Assembly (NCBI GenBank): GCA_020049895.1
Contig: JAGVLE010000017.1
Span: forward strand, 28,766 to 92,765
Direction: 5' to 3'
DNA: 64,000 nt
Source of the DNA: Alphaproteobacteria bacterium
GTDB lineage: Bacteria; Pseudomonadota; Alphaproteobacteria; UBA9655
The notes under the pieces are model-generated. The model had not been told where the DNA came from and searched no databases. It was given only the letters and a program-made list of their open reading frames with translations. Below, piece after piece: positions 44,238 through 54,718 of the stretch (positions are counted from its first letter, which is position 1; each line of letters opens with the position of its first letter). The translations under genes and the position numbers were made by a program.

Positions 44238-45112
44238 ATATCCTCAAAACGATACGCCAACTCTTTGAAGCTGTAGGTTCTTGGGGAATTTTCTGGCTCT
44301 TTCATTTTTTGCCCTTTAAACTCGGCTCCACATTAGGGGCAGGCTTAGGACGTCTTGGAGGACCTCACCTCTTCCTAAGCAAGAGAGCACGGATAAATCT
44401 TAAGATGTGTTTTCCAAATCTCGCGCCCGCTAAGATTGACAGCATTATTAAAGAGATGTGGGATAACTTTGGTCGACTGACGGCCGAGTATTCTCAACCC
44501 TCTTTCTTTTGGGATGGAGTACACCTGAAAAACATAGAAATTGTGGGGGCGGAAAACCTTATCCAGATTCGAGATGATGGCAAACCAGGAATCATCTTTA
44601 GCGGCCACTTAGGAAATTGGCAAATAATCACGCTTGCTGCCCAGTCTTTAGGCTTAGACCTCACACAGATGTACAGATCTGCTAATAATCCTTGGGTAAA
44701 TAAGTTAATGATAAAAGCCCAAAAATTAGCTGTCAAAAACATCATTACAAAAAAAGACAGAGGCCCTCGTGAGTTGCTATCTCTTCTAAAAAAAGGAAAC
44801 CATGCCTTCCTTTTAATTGATCAAAAAATGGGAGAGGGCGTTCCCGTCCCTTTCTTAGGACACAAAGCCATGACCGCACAAGGCGTAGCGCGACTGTACC
44901 TAACCCAGAATTGCCCTCTCCTTCCTGCACGTTGCGAGCGTGTATCTCCCTATAAATTCCGGGTTACTTTTTATCCTCCTGTTAAGTTTACGCCTACGGG
45001 AAACCAAGAAGAAGATACGTATAACCTCCTCCTGTCTCTTAATACCCTTATTGGAAGCTGGATCGAAGAGCGGCCCGGGCAATGGCTTTGGTTGCATCGC
45101 CGCTGGACTTAA
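44234..45112 (+). CDS. LpxL/HtrB-type lysophospholipid/lipid A acyltransferase
   Basis: From the ATG overlapping the tpiA stop the protein is 292 residues. It has an N-terminal membrane anchor (about 14-36), the acyltransferase HxxxxE/Q-type motif in IFSGHLGNWQ near residue 118, and later family segments (LIDQKMGEGVPVPFLGH). The motif has Q where late lipid A acyltransferases usually have E, an unusual change. It may acylate lipid A or another lipid. tsaB follows directly. Confidence 0.82.
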   Translation: MNILKTIRQLFEAVGSWGIFWLFHFLPFKLGSTLGAGLGRLGGPHLFLSKRARINLKMCFPNLAPAKIDSIIKEMWDNFGRLTAEYSQPSFFWDGVHLKNIEIVGAENLIQIRDDGKPGIIFSGHLGNWQIITLAAQSLGLDLTQMYRSANNPWVNKLMIKAQKLAVKNIITKKDRGPRELLSLLKKGNHAFLLIDQKMGEGVPVPFLGHKAMTAQGVARLYLTQNCPLLPARCERVSPYKFRVTFYPPVKFTPTGNQEEDTYNLLLSLNTLIGSWIEERPGQWLWLHRRWT

Positions 45113-45733
45113 ATGAAAATTCTTGCGCTTGATACCGCCCAGTGGGTTACTTCTGTTGCTTTATGGGAAGATGGGAAAGAACTTGCATTCCAAGAAACGA
45201 TACAAGAGCGCGATCAAGCCGCTCGTCTTCCATCCCTCGTACACAACGTTTTAGGAGATCAAACAATTGATCTTATTCTTGTCAACAGGGGCCCAGGTTC
45301 GTTTACAGGAATCCGCGTGGGGCTTGCTTTTGCAAGAGGCCTTTCCTTGGGACTTGGCGTGCCTCTTAAAGGAATTGATGGATTTACAGCTATGCACCAG
45401 AGCCTCACCACTCCAAATCCTGTTCTTATCCTTCTGGATGCCCATCGGAAAGATGTCTTTGGCCAACTTTTTCAGAGCGGAACTATCCATCCACCGCAAA
45501 GTTATACTCAAGAAGACGTTCAATCACTCCTTCAAGAGACTCCTTCGCTCCTGATTGCGAAAAAAGGTATAGACTGTTTTTTAACGGAAATTCCCTTTCA
45601 AGAAACAACGCCTCTATGGGAAAATGCACGCGCTCTAGCGTATACTTTTTTTAAAGATTCATCCTTCGCTGAGCCTGCTCTTCCCTTATATATTAGAGAA
45701 GCAGATGTCACCATTTCTACCAACTTTTGTTAA
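45113..45733 (+). CDS. tsaB: tRNA threonylcarbamoyladenosine biosynthesis protein TsaB
   Basis: The 206-residue protein begins MKILALDTA and has VNRGPGSFTGIRVGLAFARG near residue 58, the diagnostic TsaB segment. TsaB pairs with TsaD and TsaE to make t6A37 in tRNAs that read ANN codons. It is slightly shorter than usual and its C-terminus is weakly conserved, as is normal. The start follows the acyltransferase stop without a gap. Confidence 0.92.
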   Translation: MKILALDTAQWVTSVALWEDGKELAFQETIQERDQAARLPSLVHNVLGDQTIDLILVNRGPGSFTGIRVGLAFARGLSLGLGVPLKGIDGFTAMHQSLTTPNPVLILLDAHRKDVFGQLFQSGTIHPPQSYTQEDVQSLLQETPSLLIAKKGIDCFLTEIPFQETTPLWENARALAYTFFKDSSFAEPALPLYIREADVTISTNFC

Positions 45734-45826
45734 TTAAATTTGTGTTTTTTATATTTTTTTGCTAAGGTCCACTTTCGTCAGCGAAATTAACGATGTATTT
45801 AGTGTTGTGTATAGGAGATTAGATTC

Positions 45827-47134
45827 GTGGCAGAGACAACCTTAACTTATAATTCTGCGTTGGTTCCCAAAGAAGAGAACTATATTAAGCGGGTTATCGT
45901 TTCATGTATGATTGGAAATGCTCTCGAGTGGTATGATTTTGCCCTCTATGGGTATTTTGCTACGACAATCGGACAGCTTTTTTTTCCTCAATTTAGCCTT
46001 TTTGCGTCTCTGATGGCCACCTATGGCATTTTTGCTGCAGGATTTGTTATGCGCCCCTTGGGTGGCGTGATTTTCGGTCATATCGGCGATAAAATCAGCA
46101 GGAAAACAGCCCTGTTATGGTCTATCTACTTAATGGCTTTTCCTACGACATTACTTGGCCTCCTTCCCACATACGATCAAGTTGGATGGTTTGCTCCTCT
46201 TTGTTTAACCCTTATTCGCCTTGTGCAAGGACTTTCCATGGGAGGAGAATTCACAGGATCCATGATTTTTGTTGTAGAGCATGCAGAAAAAGGGAAACGT
46301 GGACTTTATGGCAGTTGGGTCGTCTTCAGCCTTCTGCTCGGCATTCTTATAGGTTCGGCTGTTGCTACAGGCATATGTTACGCACTTTCTGAAGAGCAAC
46401 TTATGACGTGGGGATGGAGGATTCCCTTCCTTCTAAGTATCATAGGAGCATTTACCGGAATTGTTATGCGCCGTACTGTCCGAGAACCAAAGCAATTTTC
46501 TCAAGCTAAAGAACTCCACAAAGAGCATTCAACGCCTCTTGTAATTCTTTTTAGAAAATATTCTCGCCTTATCGGATATGTTATTTTGATTGAATTTGCT
46601 TTATCTATTGGGTTCTTTCTTATCACTACTTTTATTAATGGTTTTCTAACCGCCTTTCTGCATTTTGATAAGGTGTCGAGTCTTATGAATACAACCTATA
46701 GTATGGTGGCCATGGGAATTGCGATTCTTATTTCCGGATGGCTCTCTGATAAAATCGGTCGCAAACCTTTACTGTTGTTCAGTACTCTTTGTTTTGTCGT
46801 CTTCTCATATCCACTTTTCCAAGCTCTGGAAGGGTCTCCTGCGTCTGCTCTGTTTGCACAAGTCTGCCTGGCGATTATTATGGGTATTTTCTTTGCACCC
46901 CTCCCCGCCACTCTTGTAGAGCTCTTTCCTATAAATGTGCGCTATTCCGGGCTTTCCATTGCTCATAGTATCAGTATGACTATCTTTGGAGGAAGCGCCC
47001 CTCTTATCGCTACCCTTCTTATTCAGCACACAGACAACAATGCTTCTCCTGCCCTTTACCTAAGCGGCATGTGCTTGATTTCCAGTGTGTTTTTGCTGTT
47101 TCTAAAAGATAAATATAAATCAGAGCTGACGTAA
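45827..47134 (+). CDS. MFS transporter, metabolite:H+ symporter type (ProP-like)
   Basis: The 435-residue protein has 12 predicted membrane helices. The MHS/ProP signatures are present: NALEWYDFALYGYFAT near 31, RPLGGVIFGHIGDKISRK near 77 (loop 2-3 motif), and the related SGWLSDKIGRKPLL near 307. LIRLVQGLSMGGEFTGS near 126 is also typical. Such proteins in intracellular bacteria import osmolytes or organic acids, and the substrate is unknown. It starts at a GTG with AGGAGA upstream. Its 3' end overlaps a convergent secreted gene by 15 bases. Confidence 0.88.
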   Translation: MAETTLTYNSALVPKEENYIKRVIVSCMIGNALEWYDFALYGYFATTIGQLFFPQFSLFASLMATYGIFAAGFVMRPLGGVIFGHIGDKISRKTALLWSIYLMAFPTTLLGLLPTYDQVGWFAPLCLTLIRLVQGLSMGGEFTGSMIFVVEHAEKGKRGLYGSWVVFSLLLGILIGSAVATGICYALSEEQLMTWGWRIPFLLSIIGAFTGIVMRRTVREPKQFSQAKELHKEHSTPLVILFRKYSRLIGYVILIEFALSIGFFLITTFINGFLTAFLHFDKVSSLMNTTYSMVAMGIAILISGWLSDKIGRKPLLLFSTLCFVVFSYPLFQALEGSPASALFAQVCLAIIMGIFFAPLPATLVELFPINVRYSGLSIAHSISMTIFGGSAPLIATLLIQHTDNNASPALYLSGMCLISSVFLLFLKDKYKSELT

Positions 47135-47527
47135 GGCGTAATAACCGCATTCCTCACCACAGAGAGGCCGTTCATTCTCCATATAAGGCTTACAGGATGC
47201 ATTGTTGAGACCACATGTTCCTTCCTCGCAGCTTCCTTCTCCCGCATCACAAAACATGCATCCGTCTTTCATGCATTGGTTGTAAAGATTGAAAAAACGG
47301 GCTTTGATCCGAGGAGAAAGTCCCTTGATAAGGACAGTTCCTTCCTTATCAAAAAGAAGGCAAACAAACCCATACTTTTTTTGTAAGTCTCGTTTGTCTT
47401 TTTCTGCAACTTTCCATTGATCGTAAAAGCGAAAACAAACGCCATCTGAACCAGAGAAAAGCGCCGAGGGAGCCCCTGTTCCAAGAAAAAAACATATAGA
47501 GAGTGTTGTTATGAATCCCTTCCCCAT
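47120..47527 (-). CDS. Small secreted Cys-rich protein (135 aa)
   Basis: From the ATG at 47527, which has GAGGGG just upstream, the protein has a signal segment (about 1-24) and a mature part with ten or more cysteines concentrated in the second half (QCMKDGCMFCDAGEGSCEEG, then CGEECGYY). I do not recognise a family. An ATG 14 codons upstream (47569) would place basic residues ahead of the signal and is less likely. It converges on and overlaps the MFS gene by 15 bases, so it looks inserted later. Confidence 0.6.
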   Translation of the reverse strand: MGKGFITTLSICFFLGTGAPSALFSGSDGVCFRFYDQWKVAEKDKRDLQKKYGFVCLLFDKEGTVLIKGLSPRIKARFFNLYNQCMKDGCMFCDAGEGSCEEGTCGLNNASCKPYMENERPLCGEECGYYALRQL

Positions 47528-47664
47528 AGCCCCTCTGCCAGGAAGATATCTATTTTTTAACAATGGCACATCTTAAAAAATAAAAAAAGAGCGAAAATCT
47601 ATGGTACTTCAAAGCAATATGCCCTATAACAGGAGAGTTCATCGATAAATTTAAGGAGAGTCTT

Positions 47665-48126
47665 ATGGCGGGGAGTGTTAACAAGGTTATTTTAGTAGGA
47701 AATTTAGGGAAAGACCCAGAAATTCGTGTCACTCAAGAGGGCACCAAGTTAGCGACGTTTTCTGTGGCAACATCTGAACAATGGAAAGACAAAACAACCC
47801 AGGAACGTGTTGACCGCACAGAATGGCATCGCGTTGTCGTTTTCAATGAAAAACTCTCAGAAATTGTTGAAAAATACCTTCGTAAAGGCTCCAAAGTTTA
47901 TCTAGAAGGACAATTACAAACCCGTAAATGGACAGATCAAGCTGGACAAGAGCGCTATACAACGGAAGTTGTCATTCCCCGTTTTCGTGGAGAACTTACT
48001 ATGCTGGATGGAGCAAAATCCTCCAACAACACCGAGTTCAGTTCTTTTGAATCTTCTGCTCAACCTCTTCCTCGCGAAGCCATTGCAGGCGGCAGCAGGG
48101 ATATTGATGATGAGATCCCTTTTTAA
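47665..48126 (+). CDS. ssb: Single-stranded DNA-binding protein
   Basis: The 153-residue protein has the OB-fold start [19 protein letters not shown], conserved [21 protein letters not shown] near 52-72, and an acidic tip DIDDEIPF that recruits partner proteins. AAGGAGAG gives a strong ribosome-binding site. gyrA follows 37 bases later, the order seen in many Rickettsiales and other alphaproteobacteria. Confidence 0.97.
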   Translation: MAGSVNKVILVGNLGKDPEIRVTQEGTKLATFSVATSEQWKDKTTQERVDRTEWHRVVVFNEKLSEIVEKYLRKGSKVYLEGQLQTRKWTDQAGQERYTTEVVIPRFRGELTMLDGAKSSNNTEFSSFESSAQPLPREAIAGGSRDIDDEIPF

Positions 48127-48163
48127 CGTAAAGAAAAATACTAATTTAACAAGAAAGTTTTAG

Positions 48164-50845
48164 ATGTCAGAGAGTCTCTTTATCCCCGTTGTGAATCTCG
48201 AAGAAGAGATGAAAAATTCATACCTCGATTATGCTATGAGCGTGATCGTGAGTCGAGCACTGCCGGATGTAAGAGATGGCTTGAAGCCTGTGCATCGTCG
48301 CATTCTCTATGCTATGCATGAATCAGGCTTTGATTATAACCGTCCTCACAGGAAGTCAGCCCACATTGTGGGTGGCGTTATCGCAAAGTACCACCCTCAC
48401 AGTACAGAGGCCGTCTATGATTCTATGGTACGTATGGCTCAAGATTTCTCCATGCGCCTTCCCCTTATTGATGGGCAAGGAAACTTTGGATCGATGGATG
48501 GCGACCCTGCGGCTGCCATGCGGTATACAGAAGCTCGTCTCTCAAGACCTGCTCATTACCTTTTAGCGGATATTGAGAAAGAAACTGTTGATTTTAGGCC
48601 AAACTATGACGAATCAACAGTAGAACCAACCGTCTTGCCTGCTCGTATCCCTAACCTCTTAGTGAATGGGGCGGGAGGTATTGCCGTCGGTATGGCCACC
48701 AATATTCCTCCTCACAACCTTGGTGAAGTCATTGATGGTTGCTGCGCCCTTATCGAAAATCCTGAGCTTACTTTAGAAGAGCTCATGACCTATATTCCTG
48801 CCCCTGACTTCCCAACAGGTGGGATGATTATGGGAAGAAGAGGCATTTACAGTGGCTTTAAAACAGGCCGTGGATCCCTTGCTATTCGCAGTCGTACCCA
48901 CATAGAAACAATCCGTAAAGATCGCGAAGCCATCATTGTCACCGAAGTTCCCTATCAAGTGAACAAGGCCAAAATGGTTGAACGCATTGCGGAACTTGTA
49001 AACAACAAGGAATTAGAAGGCATTGGGGACCTAAGAGACGAATCAGATCGACATGGCGTACGCGTTGTCATTGAACTGAAAAAGGATGCCATTCCTGACG
49101 TTATCCTCAATCGTTTGTTTGTTATGACCCCCCTTCAAACCTCTTTTGGAATGAATATGCTCGCCCTAAATGGCGGCCGCCCTCAACAAATGGGCATCAA
49201 GGAAATCCTGGAGTATTTCATTGTCTTCCGAGAGGAAGTCATTACACGCCGGACACAATTTGAGCTCAAGAAGGCACGCGATAGAGCTCACATTTTAGTT
49301 GGTCTTGTTCTTGCTGTGGCAAACTTAGATGCAATGATTGCCTTAATTCGCAACGCACCTGATCCCCAGGCTGCAAAAGAACAGCTTTTAACAAAAGCCT
49401 GGCCTGTTTATGATGTGGCGCCTCTCATTCAGCTCATTGATGAACCTGGACACCCCGTCATTGATGGCACTTATTTCCTATCCGAGCTTCAAGCCAAAGC
49501 CATTCTGGACTTAAGACTTCATCGTTTAACTGGGTTAGAGCGCGATAAAATTGCCAAAGAACTCCATGAAATCGTAGAAGAAATCAAAGAATACCTATCG
49601 ATTCTAGCGTCTCGAGATAAACGCCTTGGCATCTTGAAAGATGAACTTCTAGAAATGAAGGAAAATTATGGAACGCCTCGGCGTACTACCATTGTAGACG
49701 CTGAAGGGTTTGCTGAAGAAGAAGACCTTATTCAGAAAGAGGATATGGTTGTTACCGTAAGTCTAGGGGGCTATATCAAACGTGTTCCTACAAGTACCTA
49801 TCGTGCACAGAAGCGAGGAGGAAAAGGCCGTTCAGGCATGACAACTCGCGAAGAAGACGCGGTAATGGAAGTCTTTGTAGCCAATACCCATACGCAAGTC
49901 CTTTTCTTCACAACCAAAGGCCGTGTTTTTGGATTGAAAGTTTACAAATTGCCTCTTGGAACGCCACAAGCGCGTGGAAAAGCAATCGTGAACCTTCTCC
50001 CGCTCGAAGGGGATGAAACCCTGTCCACAATCATGCCAATGCCAGAAGATGAGAAACTGTGGGAAAAAATGCATATTTTATTCTCTACCTCAGCTGGTCA
50101 TGTACGCCGCAACGCCTTATCTGATTTCACTAACATCCGTGCGAACGGAAAGATTGCGATGAAGCTGGACGAAGACGAAAAATTAATTGCCGTTCGCTCT
50201 TGTAATGAGACCAACGATGTTCTTCTGACCACACATCAGGGACGTTGTATCCGCTTTGCAGTGACGGATGTTCGCGAGTTTGCAAGCCGCTCTTCCACAG
50301 GTGTTCGAGGCGTTAGATTAGGAAAAAATGACCAAGTTGTCTCTATGTCCATCTTGCATCAAGTCAAATTTAAAATAGAAGAGCGTGATACCTACCTCAG
50401 ACAAGCCCAAGCCTTACGTCGTGAAGAAGAGCCAACCCTTCTTCCTCAGGAGTTTGTTCCCCTCGATCCTGCTCGTTTTGATACAATGGCTCAGGAAGAG
50501 GAATTCATCCTCACCGTTAGTGAAAAAGGCTTTGGGAAACGCTCATCTGCTTATGAATACCGCTGTACCAACCGTGGTGGCCAAGGCATTACCACAATGG
50601 ACGTCACGGCAAAGACTGGTAAGGTTGTGAATTCCTTCCCTGTTGAAAAAGGAAACGACGTTCTGCTTGTCACCAATACAGGCCAGCTAATTCGCTGCCC
50701 TGTTGAGGGTATCCGCATTGCTGGACGCAGAACCCAAGGAGTCACCCTTTTCCGCGTCAGTCCTAACGAAACTGTTGTTTCTGTGGTGCGCTTGCGGGAA
50801 GAAGGCGAAAATGAGGATGAACTTGTAGAGGGCATTGAGAAATAG
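48164..50845 (+). CDS. gyrA: DNA gyrase subunit A, with an unusual quinolone-determining segment
   Basis: The 893-residue protein has the catalytic tyrosine in [10 protein letters not shown] (residue 121), the GyrA-box-like [10 protein letters not shown] near 549, and six beta-pinwheel repeats at the C-terminus, so it is gyrase A rather than ParC. In the quinolone-determining region the usual HGDxxxYD reads HSTEAVYD at residues 79-86. By E. coli numbering that is Ser81, Thr82 and Glu83. Gly81, Asp82 and Ser/Ala83 are very widely conserved. Reduced fluoroquinolone binding is expected (inference). Confidence 0.97.
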   Translation: MSESLFIPVVNLEEEMKNSYLDYAMSVIVSRALPDVRDGLKPVHRRILYAMHESGFDYNRPHRKSAHIVGGVIAKYHPHSTEAVYDSMVRMAQDFSMRLPLIDGQGNFGSMDGDPAAAMRYTEARLSRPAHYLLADIEKETVDFRPNYDESTVEPTVLPARIPNLLVNGAGGIAVGMATNIPPHNLGEVIDGCCALIENPELTLEELMTYIPAPDFPTGGMIMGRRGIYSGFKTGRGSLAIRSRTHIETIRKDREAIIVTEVPYQVNKAKMVERIAELVNNKELEGIGDLRDESDRHGVRVVIELKKDAIPDVILNRLFVMTPLQTSFGMNMLALNGGRPQQMGIKEILEYFIVFREEVITRRTQFELKKARDRAHILVGLVLAVANLDAMIALIRNAPDPQAAKEQLLTKAWPVYDVAPLIQLIDEPGHPVIDGTYFLSELQAKAILDLRLHRLTGLERDKIAKELHEIVEEIKEYLSILASRDKRLGILKDELLEMKENYGTPRRTTIVDAEGFAEEEDLIQKEDMVVTVSLGGYIKRVPTSTYRAQKRGGKGRSGMTTREEDAVMEVFVANTHTQVLFFTTKGRVFGLKVYKLPLGTPQARGKAIVNLLPLEGDETLSTIMPMPEDEKLWEKMHILFSTSAGHVRRNALSDFTNIRANGKIAMKLDEDEKLIAVRSCNETNDVLLTTHQGRCIRFAVTDVREFASRSSTGVRGVRLGKNDQVVSMSILHQVKFKIEERDTYLRQAQALRREEEPTLLPQEFVPLDPARFDTMAQEEEFILTVSEKGFGKRSSAYEYRCTNRGGQGITTMDVTAKTGKVVNSFPVEKGNDVLLVTNTGQLIRCPVEGIRIAGRRTQGVTLFRVSPNETVVSVVRLREEGENEDELVEGIEK

Positions 50846-50888
50846 GCGCCTGCCAAGGTATAAGTCCGTTGATCTTGGCGAAGGCTCT

Positions 50889-50910
50889 CTCAATAATACT
50901 CCGTATTGAG
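50889..50910. terminator. Hairpin between convergent gyrA and a secreted gene
   Basis: CTCAATA (50889-50895) pairs with TATTGAG (50904-50910), eight-base loop. It lies between the gyrA stop and the minus-strand stop at 50912, and on the plus strand is followed by ATTATTGTTG. It is a weak but well-placed terminator candidate. Confidence 0.35.
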
Positions 50911-50911
50911 A

Positions 50912-51232
50912 TTATTGTTGATTGCCGCACGTTAAAGCGCAATCTCTGTTATTCACTGCCTTACAAACTCTAGGAGCAGTGCTCGAGCCTGAGGTCCAGT
51001 TCTCAAAAGCTAATAGCATTCTGTAAGCAGGGCAAGGAATTGTAGTAGTAGTATTATCAGCATAGGTACATATAAGAGGAGCTCCCTTGCTGAGAGCAAG
51101 AGTGCTCTCAACAAGTGCCGCGTTGCCCTTCTTATTAGGGCATACAATGGCCGTTGCTGCAGCAGTGCTTTGATCACTACAAATTAAACACCAAGAAAGC
51201 GCAAGCAGTGTAATTTTTGCATAGTTTTTCAT
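50912..51232 (-). CDS. Small secreted protein with several cysteines (106 aa)
   Basis: The protein has a signal peptide (residues 1-25, ending STAAA) and a mature domain with six cysteines (IVC, LIC, IPC, RVC, NRDC, LTC). AAAAGGAAAA precedes the ATG, the same strong site as the other small secreted genes. Residues VCKAVNNRDCALTCGNQQ close the protein. I do not recognise a family. It lies convergent to gyrA in an AT-rich gap before the HIT gene. Confidence 0.6.
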   Translation of the reverse strand: MKNYAKITLLALSWCLICSDQSTAAATAIVCPNKKGNAALVESTLALSKGAPLICTYADNTTTTIPCPAYRMLLAFENWTSGSSTAPRVCKAVNNRDCALTCGNQQ

Positions 51233-51364
51233 TTTTTTTCCTTTTGTCTAAGTTATCAAAAATTTCTTTTTATCAGTTGATTTTACCAAAAACATTCTTA
51301 AAAATTTATTAACTCTCTATCTTTTTTTATTTATAAAATTTCCTACCCTTGCTAAGGTGTTTTT

Positions 51365-51772
51365 ATGATTCTCGATTCTCGTCTTGAAGGTGATTCTTAC
51401 TATATTACCGATCTTGCCCTTTGCCAGGTTCGTCTCCATCATAATGCAGCTTTTCCTTGGGTTCTCCTTACCCCTCAAAGGCCTTCTCTGTGTGAAATCA
51501 TTGATTTAACTCCAGAAGATCAACACACTCTGATGCAGGAAATTGCCTTTGTAAGCCAGATTATGCGTCAGGTGTTCGAGCCTAAAAAGCTTAATATTGC
51601 AGCTTTGGGCAATATCGTTCCTCAACTTCATATTCATATCATCGCTCGCTATGAAACAGATGCGGCATGGCCCCATCCTGTGTGGAACAGCGGGATCACA
51701 AGCGCTTATACAGACCCTGAAAAACAAGAAAAAATAGGCCTCTTAAAGAAAGCTTTCGCTAAAACCTTATGA
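51365..51772 (+). CDS. HIT family protein
   Basis: The 135-residue protein contains QLHIHIIARYETDAAWPHPVW, the HIT triad region in the short form H-x-H-x-x, near residue 90-100. FPWVLLTPQRPSLCEIIDLTP upstream is also typical of this HIT subgroup in alphaproteobacteria. HIT proteins hydrolyse nucleotide conjugates. The third histidine of the classical HxHxH is replaced here (HIHII), so activity is uncertain. Its stop overlaps the rsmD start by 4 bases. Confidence 0.85.
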   Translation: MILDSRLEGDSYYITDLALCQVRLHHNAAFPWVLLTPQRPSLCEIIDLTPEDQHTLMQEIAFVSQIMRQVFEPKKLNIAALGNIVPQLHIHIIARYETDAAWPHPVWNSGITSAYTDPEKQEKIGLLKKAFAKTL

Positions 51773-52329
51773 GGATTATTGCTGGAACGTATAGGGGAAA
51801 GAAATTGGAGCCCCCCACTTCTTTAGAGACCCGCCCAACGTCTGATCGGGTACGAGAAATGATCTTTAATGTTCTCTTTCACAATCCTGCTTTGGGGGCT
51901 TCTTATGTGCAAGGAAAAGCCGTTTTAGATATCTTTGCAGGAACAGGCGCCTTGGGTTTGGAAGCAATTTCTCGAGGAGCACGCTCAGTGATATTTATTG
52001 AAAACAATCCCAAAATCCTTCCCGCTCTCCGTAAAAATATTGAGACTCTCCAGCTTTCCCCTCGTTGTATCAAAGATCAAGATGCTCTTTCCCTCGGTCC
52101 GTCTCCTTCTCCTTTCGACTTGATCTTCCTAGACCCTCCCTATGAACAAGGGTTATTGGAGCCTATCCTTACACAGCTTTTTGAAGGAGGATGGCTCTCT
52201 CCAAACGCTCTTCTGATCATTGAAACTGCAAAAAAAGAACAGTTCCCCCTTCCCCCCTTTCTCTCTCTCGTTCTTGAACGCCAAGAGGGAGCCGCCAGAA
52301 TTATATTTTGTCACCTTGCCAAGAGTTAA
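51769..52329 (+). CDS. rsmD: 16S rRNA (guanine966-N2)-methyltransferase RsmD
   Basis: The 186-residue protein starts MRIIAGTYRGKKLEPP and has TRPTSDRVREMIFNVL near 22. The SAM motif VLDIFAGTGALGLEAISRGA lies near 49-68, and the catalytic DLIFLDPPYEQG near 117-128 (NPPY-type). It modifies G966 in 16S rRNA. The ATGA overlap with the HIT gene suggests co-translation. Confidence 0.96.
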   Translation: MRIIAGTYRGKKLEPPTSLETRPTSDRVREMIFNVLFHNPALGASYVQGKAVLDIFAGTGALGLEAISRGARSVIFIENNPKILPALRKNIETLQLSPRCIKDQDALSLGPSPSPFDLIFLDPPYEQGLLEPILTQLFEGGWLSPNALLIIETAKKEQFPLPPFLSLVLERQEGAARIIFCHLAKS

Positions 52330-52394
52330 CTTATTTCTTGCTAATCCTTAAAACTCGCTATATTACAGGCATCAAAACCCAGGAACCTTGATAT

Positions 52395-53504
52395 ATGTAT
52401 TCTCAACCTGCTCTTCATCAAGACTATCTGCCTCCTCATCTCACGACATTGATGGAGATTGATACGCAAGCGATTGCGGAAAATTACAAGACCTTGTGTT
52501 CTTTAGCACAAAACTCTTCTTGTGCTGCCGTCGTCAAAGCAAATGCCTATGGGTTTGGCCTTCAAGAGGTTTCCTCACTCCTTCAGCAAGAAGGCTGCCA
52601 GGATTTCTTTGTAGCGCACCTGGAAGAAGCTATTTTTCTGAAAACAACTCTCAAAAATGCAAATATCTACGTGTTGTCTGGCCTTTTGCCAGAAACAGCT
52701 GAGTTTTTTGTTAATAATTCGCTGATTCCTGTCTTAAATGACTTTGGAATGCTGGAGTATTGGGCTTATGAGGCAAAACTGCGAGGGAAAAAACTCCCCT
52801 GTGTCCTACACATTGATACAGGAATGCACCGTAACGGCTTTGATCGCAAAGATACGGAAAAGCTATTCTCTTCCCTAGAGATGCTCACCGCCTTAGAGCC
52901 AAAAATTTTCATGAGTCACCTTGCCTCTTCCCATGATCCCAAGGATCCTCTCAATGAACAACAACGAAGGCTTTTTGAGAGTCTACAGACCCAACTCCCC
53001 TCCATGAAAGCAAGTCTTGCGGATACGGGAGGGATTTATCTGGGGTCTGCTTTTCATTATGATATGGTTCGTACTGGCAAAGGATTATTTGGACTGTACC
53101 CTTCTGATTCCCTCCGCCCTTGTCTTAACCTTCGTGCACGCATTCTTCAAATCCGCACAGCTTTAAAAGGAGAGTCTGTAGGCTATGGCGCCACCCATCT
53201 CTTAACACGGGAGAGCAAGCTTGCGACCTTAGGGATAGGATTTGTTGATGGCTATGACCGACGCCTCAGCAATAAAGGATACGTCCTTATTCAAGGATTC
53301 AAAGCCCCCATCGTCGGCCGAATTTCCATGGATTATACGGTTGTTGATGTCACAGATATTCCAGAATCAGAGTATTATGCAGGAAGCTGGGTCGAGCTTG
53401 TCAATGACACCCTTTCTCTTGATATGCTAGCCCATGAAATTGGAACCATTTCACGAGAGCTTTCCACCCGGCTTGGAAACCGCATTACACGCTTATATCG
53501 ATAA
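52395..53504 (+). CDS. alr: Alanine racemase
   Basis: The 369-residue PLP enzyme has the cofactor lysine in AVVKANAYGFG (Lys48), HIDTGMHRNGFD near 136, and the second catalytic base in ESVGYGATHLLT near 263. It makes D-alanine for peptidoglycan, and the Ddl ligase that uses it is at 60766-61686. The gene lies just before the division/cell-wall cluster, an unusual but logical position. AGGAA precedes the ATG. Confidence 0.96.
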   Translation: MYSQPALHQDYLPPHLTTLMEIDTQAIAENYKTLCSLAQNSSCAAVVKANAYGFGLQEVSSLLQQEGCQDFFVAHLEEAIFLKTTLKNANIYVLSGLLPETAEFFVNNSLIPVLNDFGMLEYWAYEAKLRGKKLPCVLHIDTGMHRNGFDRKDTEKLFSSLEMLTALEPKIFMSHLASSHDPKDPLNEQQRRLFESLQTQLPSMKASLADTGGIYLGSAFHYDMVRTGKGLFGLYPSDSLRPCLNLRARILQIRTALKGESVGYGATHLLTRESKLATLGIGFVDGYDRRLSNKGYVLIQGFKAPIVGRISMDYTVVDVTDIPESEYYAGSWVELVNDTLSLDMLAHEIGTISRELSTRLGNRITRLYR

Positions 53505-53616
53505 TCACACCAAGAAATAAACTATGAGGTGTGTAAAAGGGTAGCTTATTCCCAAAGAGAAAGAAGTATGCTATTTCCTGAGCATAAATTAGTTCATTAA
53601 TAACAATAGGCTGAAC

Positions 53617-54708
53617 ATGTTCTATTATTTGTATGCACTGTGGGGACATGAGAGTGGTTTCTTTAATCTTTTCAGATACATAACCTTTCGAACAGTGGGG
53701 GCGCTTCTCACTGCGCTTTTAATTAGTTTCTTGTGCGGCCCCATGTTTATTGGATGGCTTAAAAAAAGGCAAAAGAAGGGGCAACCGATTCGAGATGATG
53801 GCCCCGCTTCTCACCTCCTTACAAAACAGGGAACACCGACAATGGGAGGCAGTCTTATTCTCTTTGCTGTGACGACAAGCGTCCTCCTCTGGGCAAAATT
53901 AACAAATCCATATGTTTGGATTATGCTGTTGGTTACCCTTGGGTTTGGGTTCATTGGGGCTTGCGATGATTATCTAAAGCTTACAAAACAAACCTCTAAA
54001 GGACTGTCCGGGAAAAAAAAGCTTTTGTTTCAACTTTTAATAAGCTTGCTTGCTATTTATGTCGTTACAAAATTAACACCAGCAGAGCTTTCCACAAGCA
54101 CCTCTATTCCCTTTTTTAAACATTTATGGGTTAACCTGGGGTGGTTCTATATCCCCTTTAGTCTCGTCGTCGTCTTGGGGTCTTCAAATGCTGTTAACCT
54201 TACTGATGGATTGGATGGACTCTCTATCGGGCCTGTGATGATTGCCGCGATTTGTTTTATGCTTATTTCTTATCTTGTAGGAAACCATGTTTTTGCAAAT
54301 TACCTTCAGATTCCGTTTATCCCTGGCACGGGAGAGCTTGCTATTTTTTGTGGTGCACTTGTAGGCGCAGGGCTAGGCTTTCTTTGGTATAATGCCCCTC
54401 CAGCTATGGTATTTATGGGAGATACGGGATCTCTTCCTGCAGGGGCAGCCCTCGGAATGATGGCAGTGATCACCAAGCATGAGCTTGTGCTGGCAATTGT
54501 CGGTGGACTTTTTGTGATGGAAGCTATTTCAGTGATCTTGCAAGTTGGGTATTTTAAACTTTCTGGCGGAAAACGCATTTTTCTAATGGCACCCATTCAC
54601 CACCATTTTGAGAAAAAAGGATGGTCTGAACCTACCATTGTCTTCCGATTTTGGATTATTTCCCTTGTGCTGGCGTTGATTGGTCTCGCAACGCTTAAAC
54701 TGCGGTGA
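53617..54708 (+). CDS. mraY: Phospho-N-acetylmuramoyl-pentapeptide transferase
   Basis: The 363-residue membrane enzyme has ten hydrophobic segments. The MraY motifs are present: [13 protein letters not shown] near 72, [13 protein letters not shown] near 110 with its catalytic aspartates, [10 protein letters not shown] near 195, and [13 protein letters not shown] near 325. It makes lipid I. It opens a block of nine same-strand cell-wall genes. mraZ, rsmH, ftsL, ftsI, murE and murF, which usually come before it, are not in the window. Confidence 0.98.
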   Translation: MFYYLYALWGHESGFFNLFRYITFRTVGALLTALLISFLCGPMFIGWLKKRQKKGQPIRDDGPASHLLTKQGTPTMGGSLILFAVTTSVLLWAKLTNPYVWIMLLVTLGFGFIGACDDYLKLTKQTSKGLSGKKKLLFQLLISLLAIYVVTKLTPAELSTSTSIPFFKHLWVNLGWFYIPFSLVVVLGSSNAVNLTDGLDGLSIGPVMIAAICFMLISYLVGNHVFANYLQIPFIPGTGELAIFCGALVGAGLGFLWYNAPPAMVFMGDTGSLPAGAALGMMAVITKHELVLAIVGGLFVMEAISVILQVGYFKLSGGKRIFLMAPIHHHFEKKGWSEPTIVFRFWIISLVLALIGLATLKLR

Positions 54709-54718
54709 ATTCGGCCCC

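Noticed and set aside
53504..53540. CACACC/GGTGTG pairing after alr as a terminator
   Set aside because: Six pairs around a loop of about 16 bases with no T-run is too weak to call.
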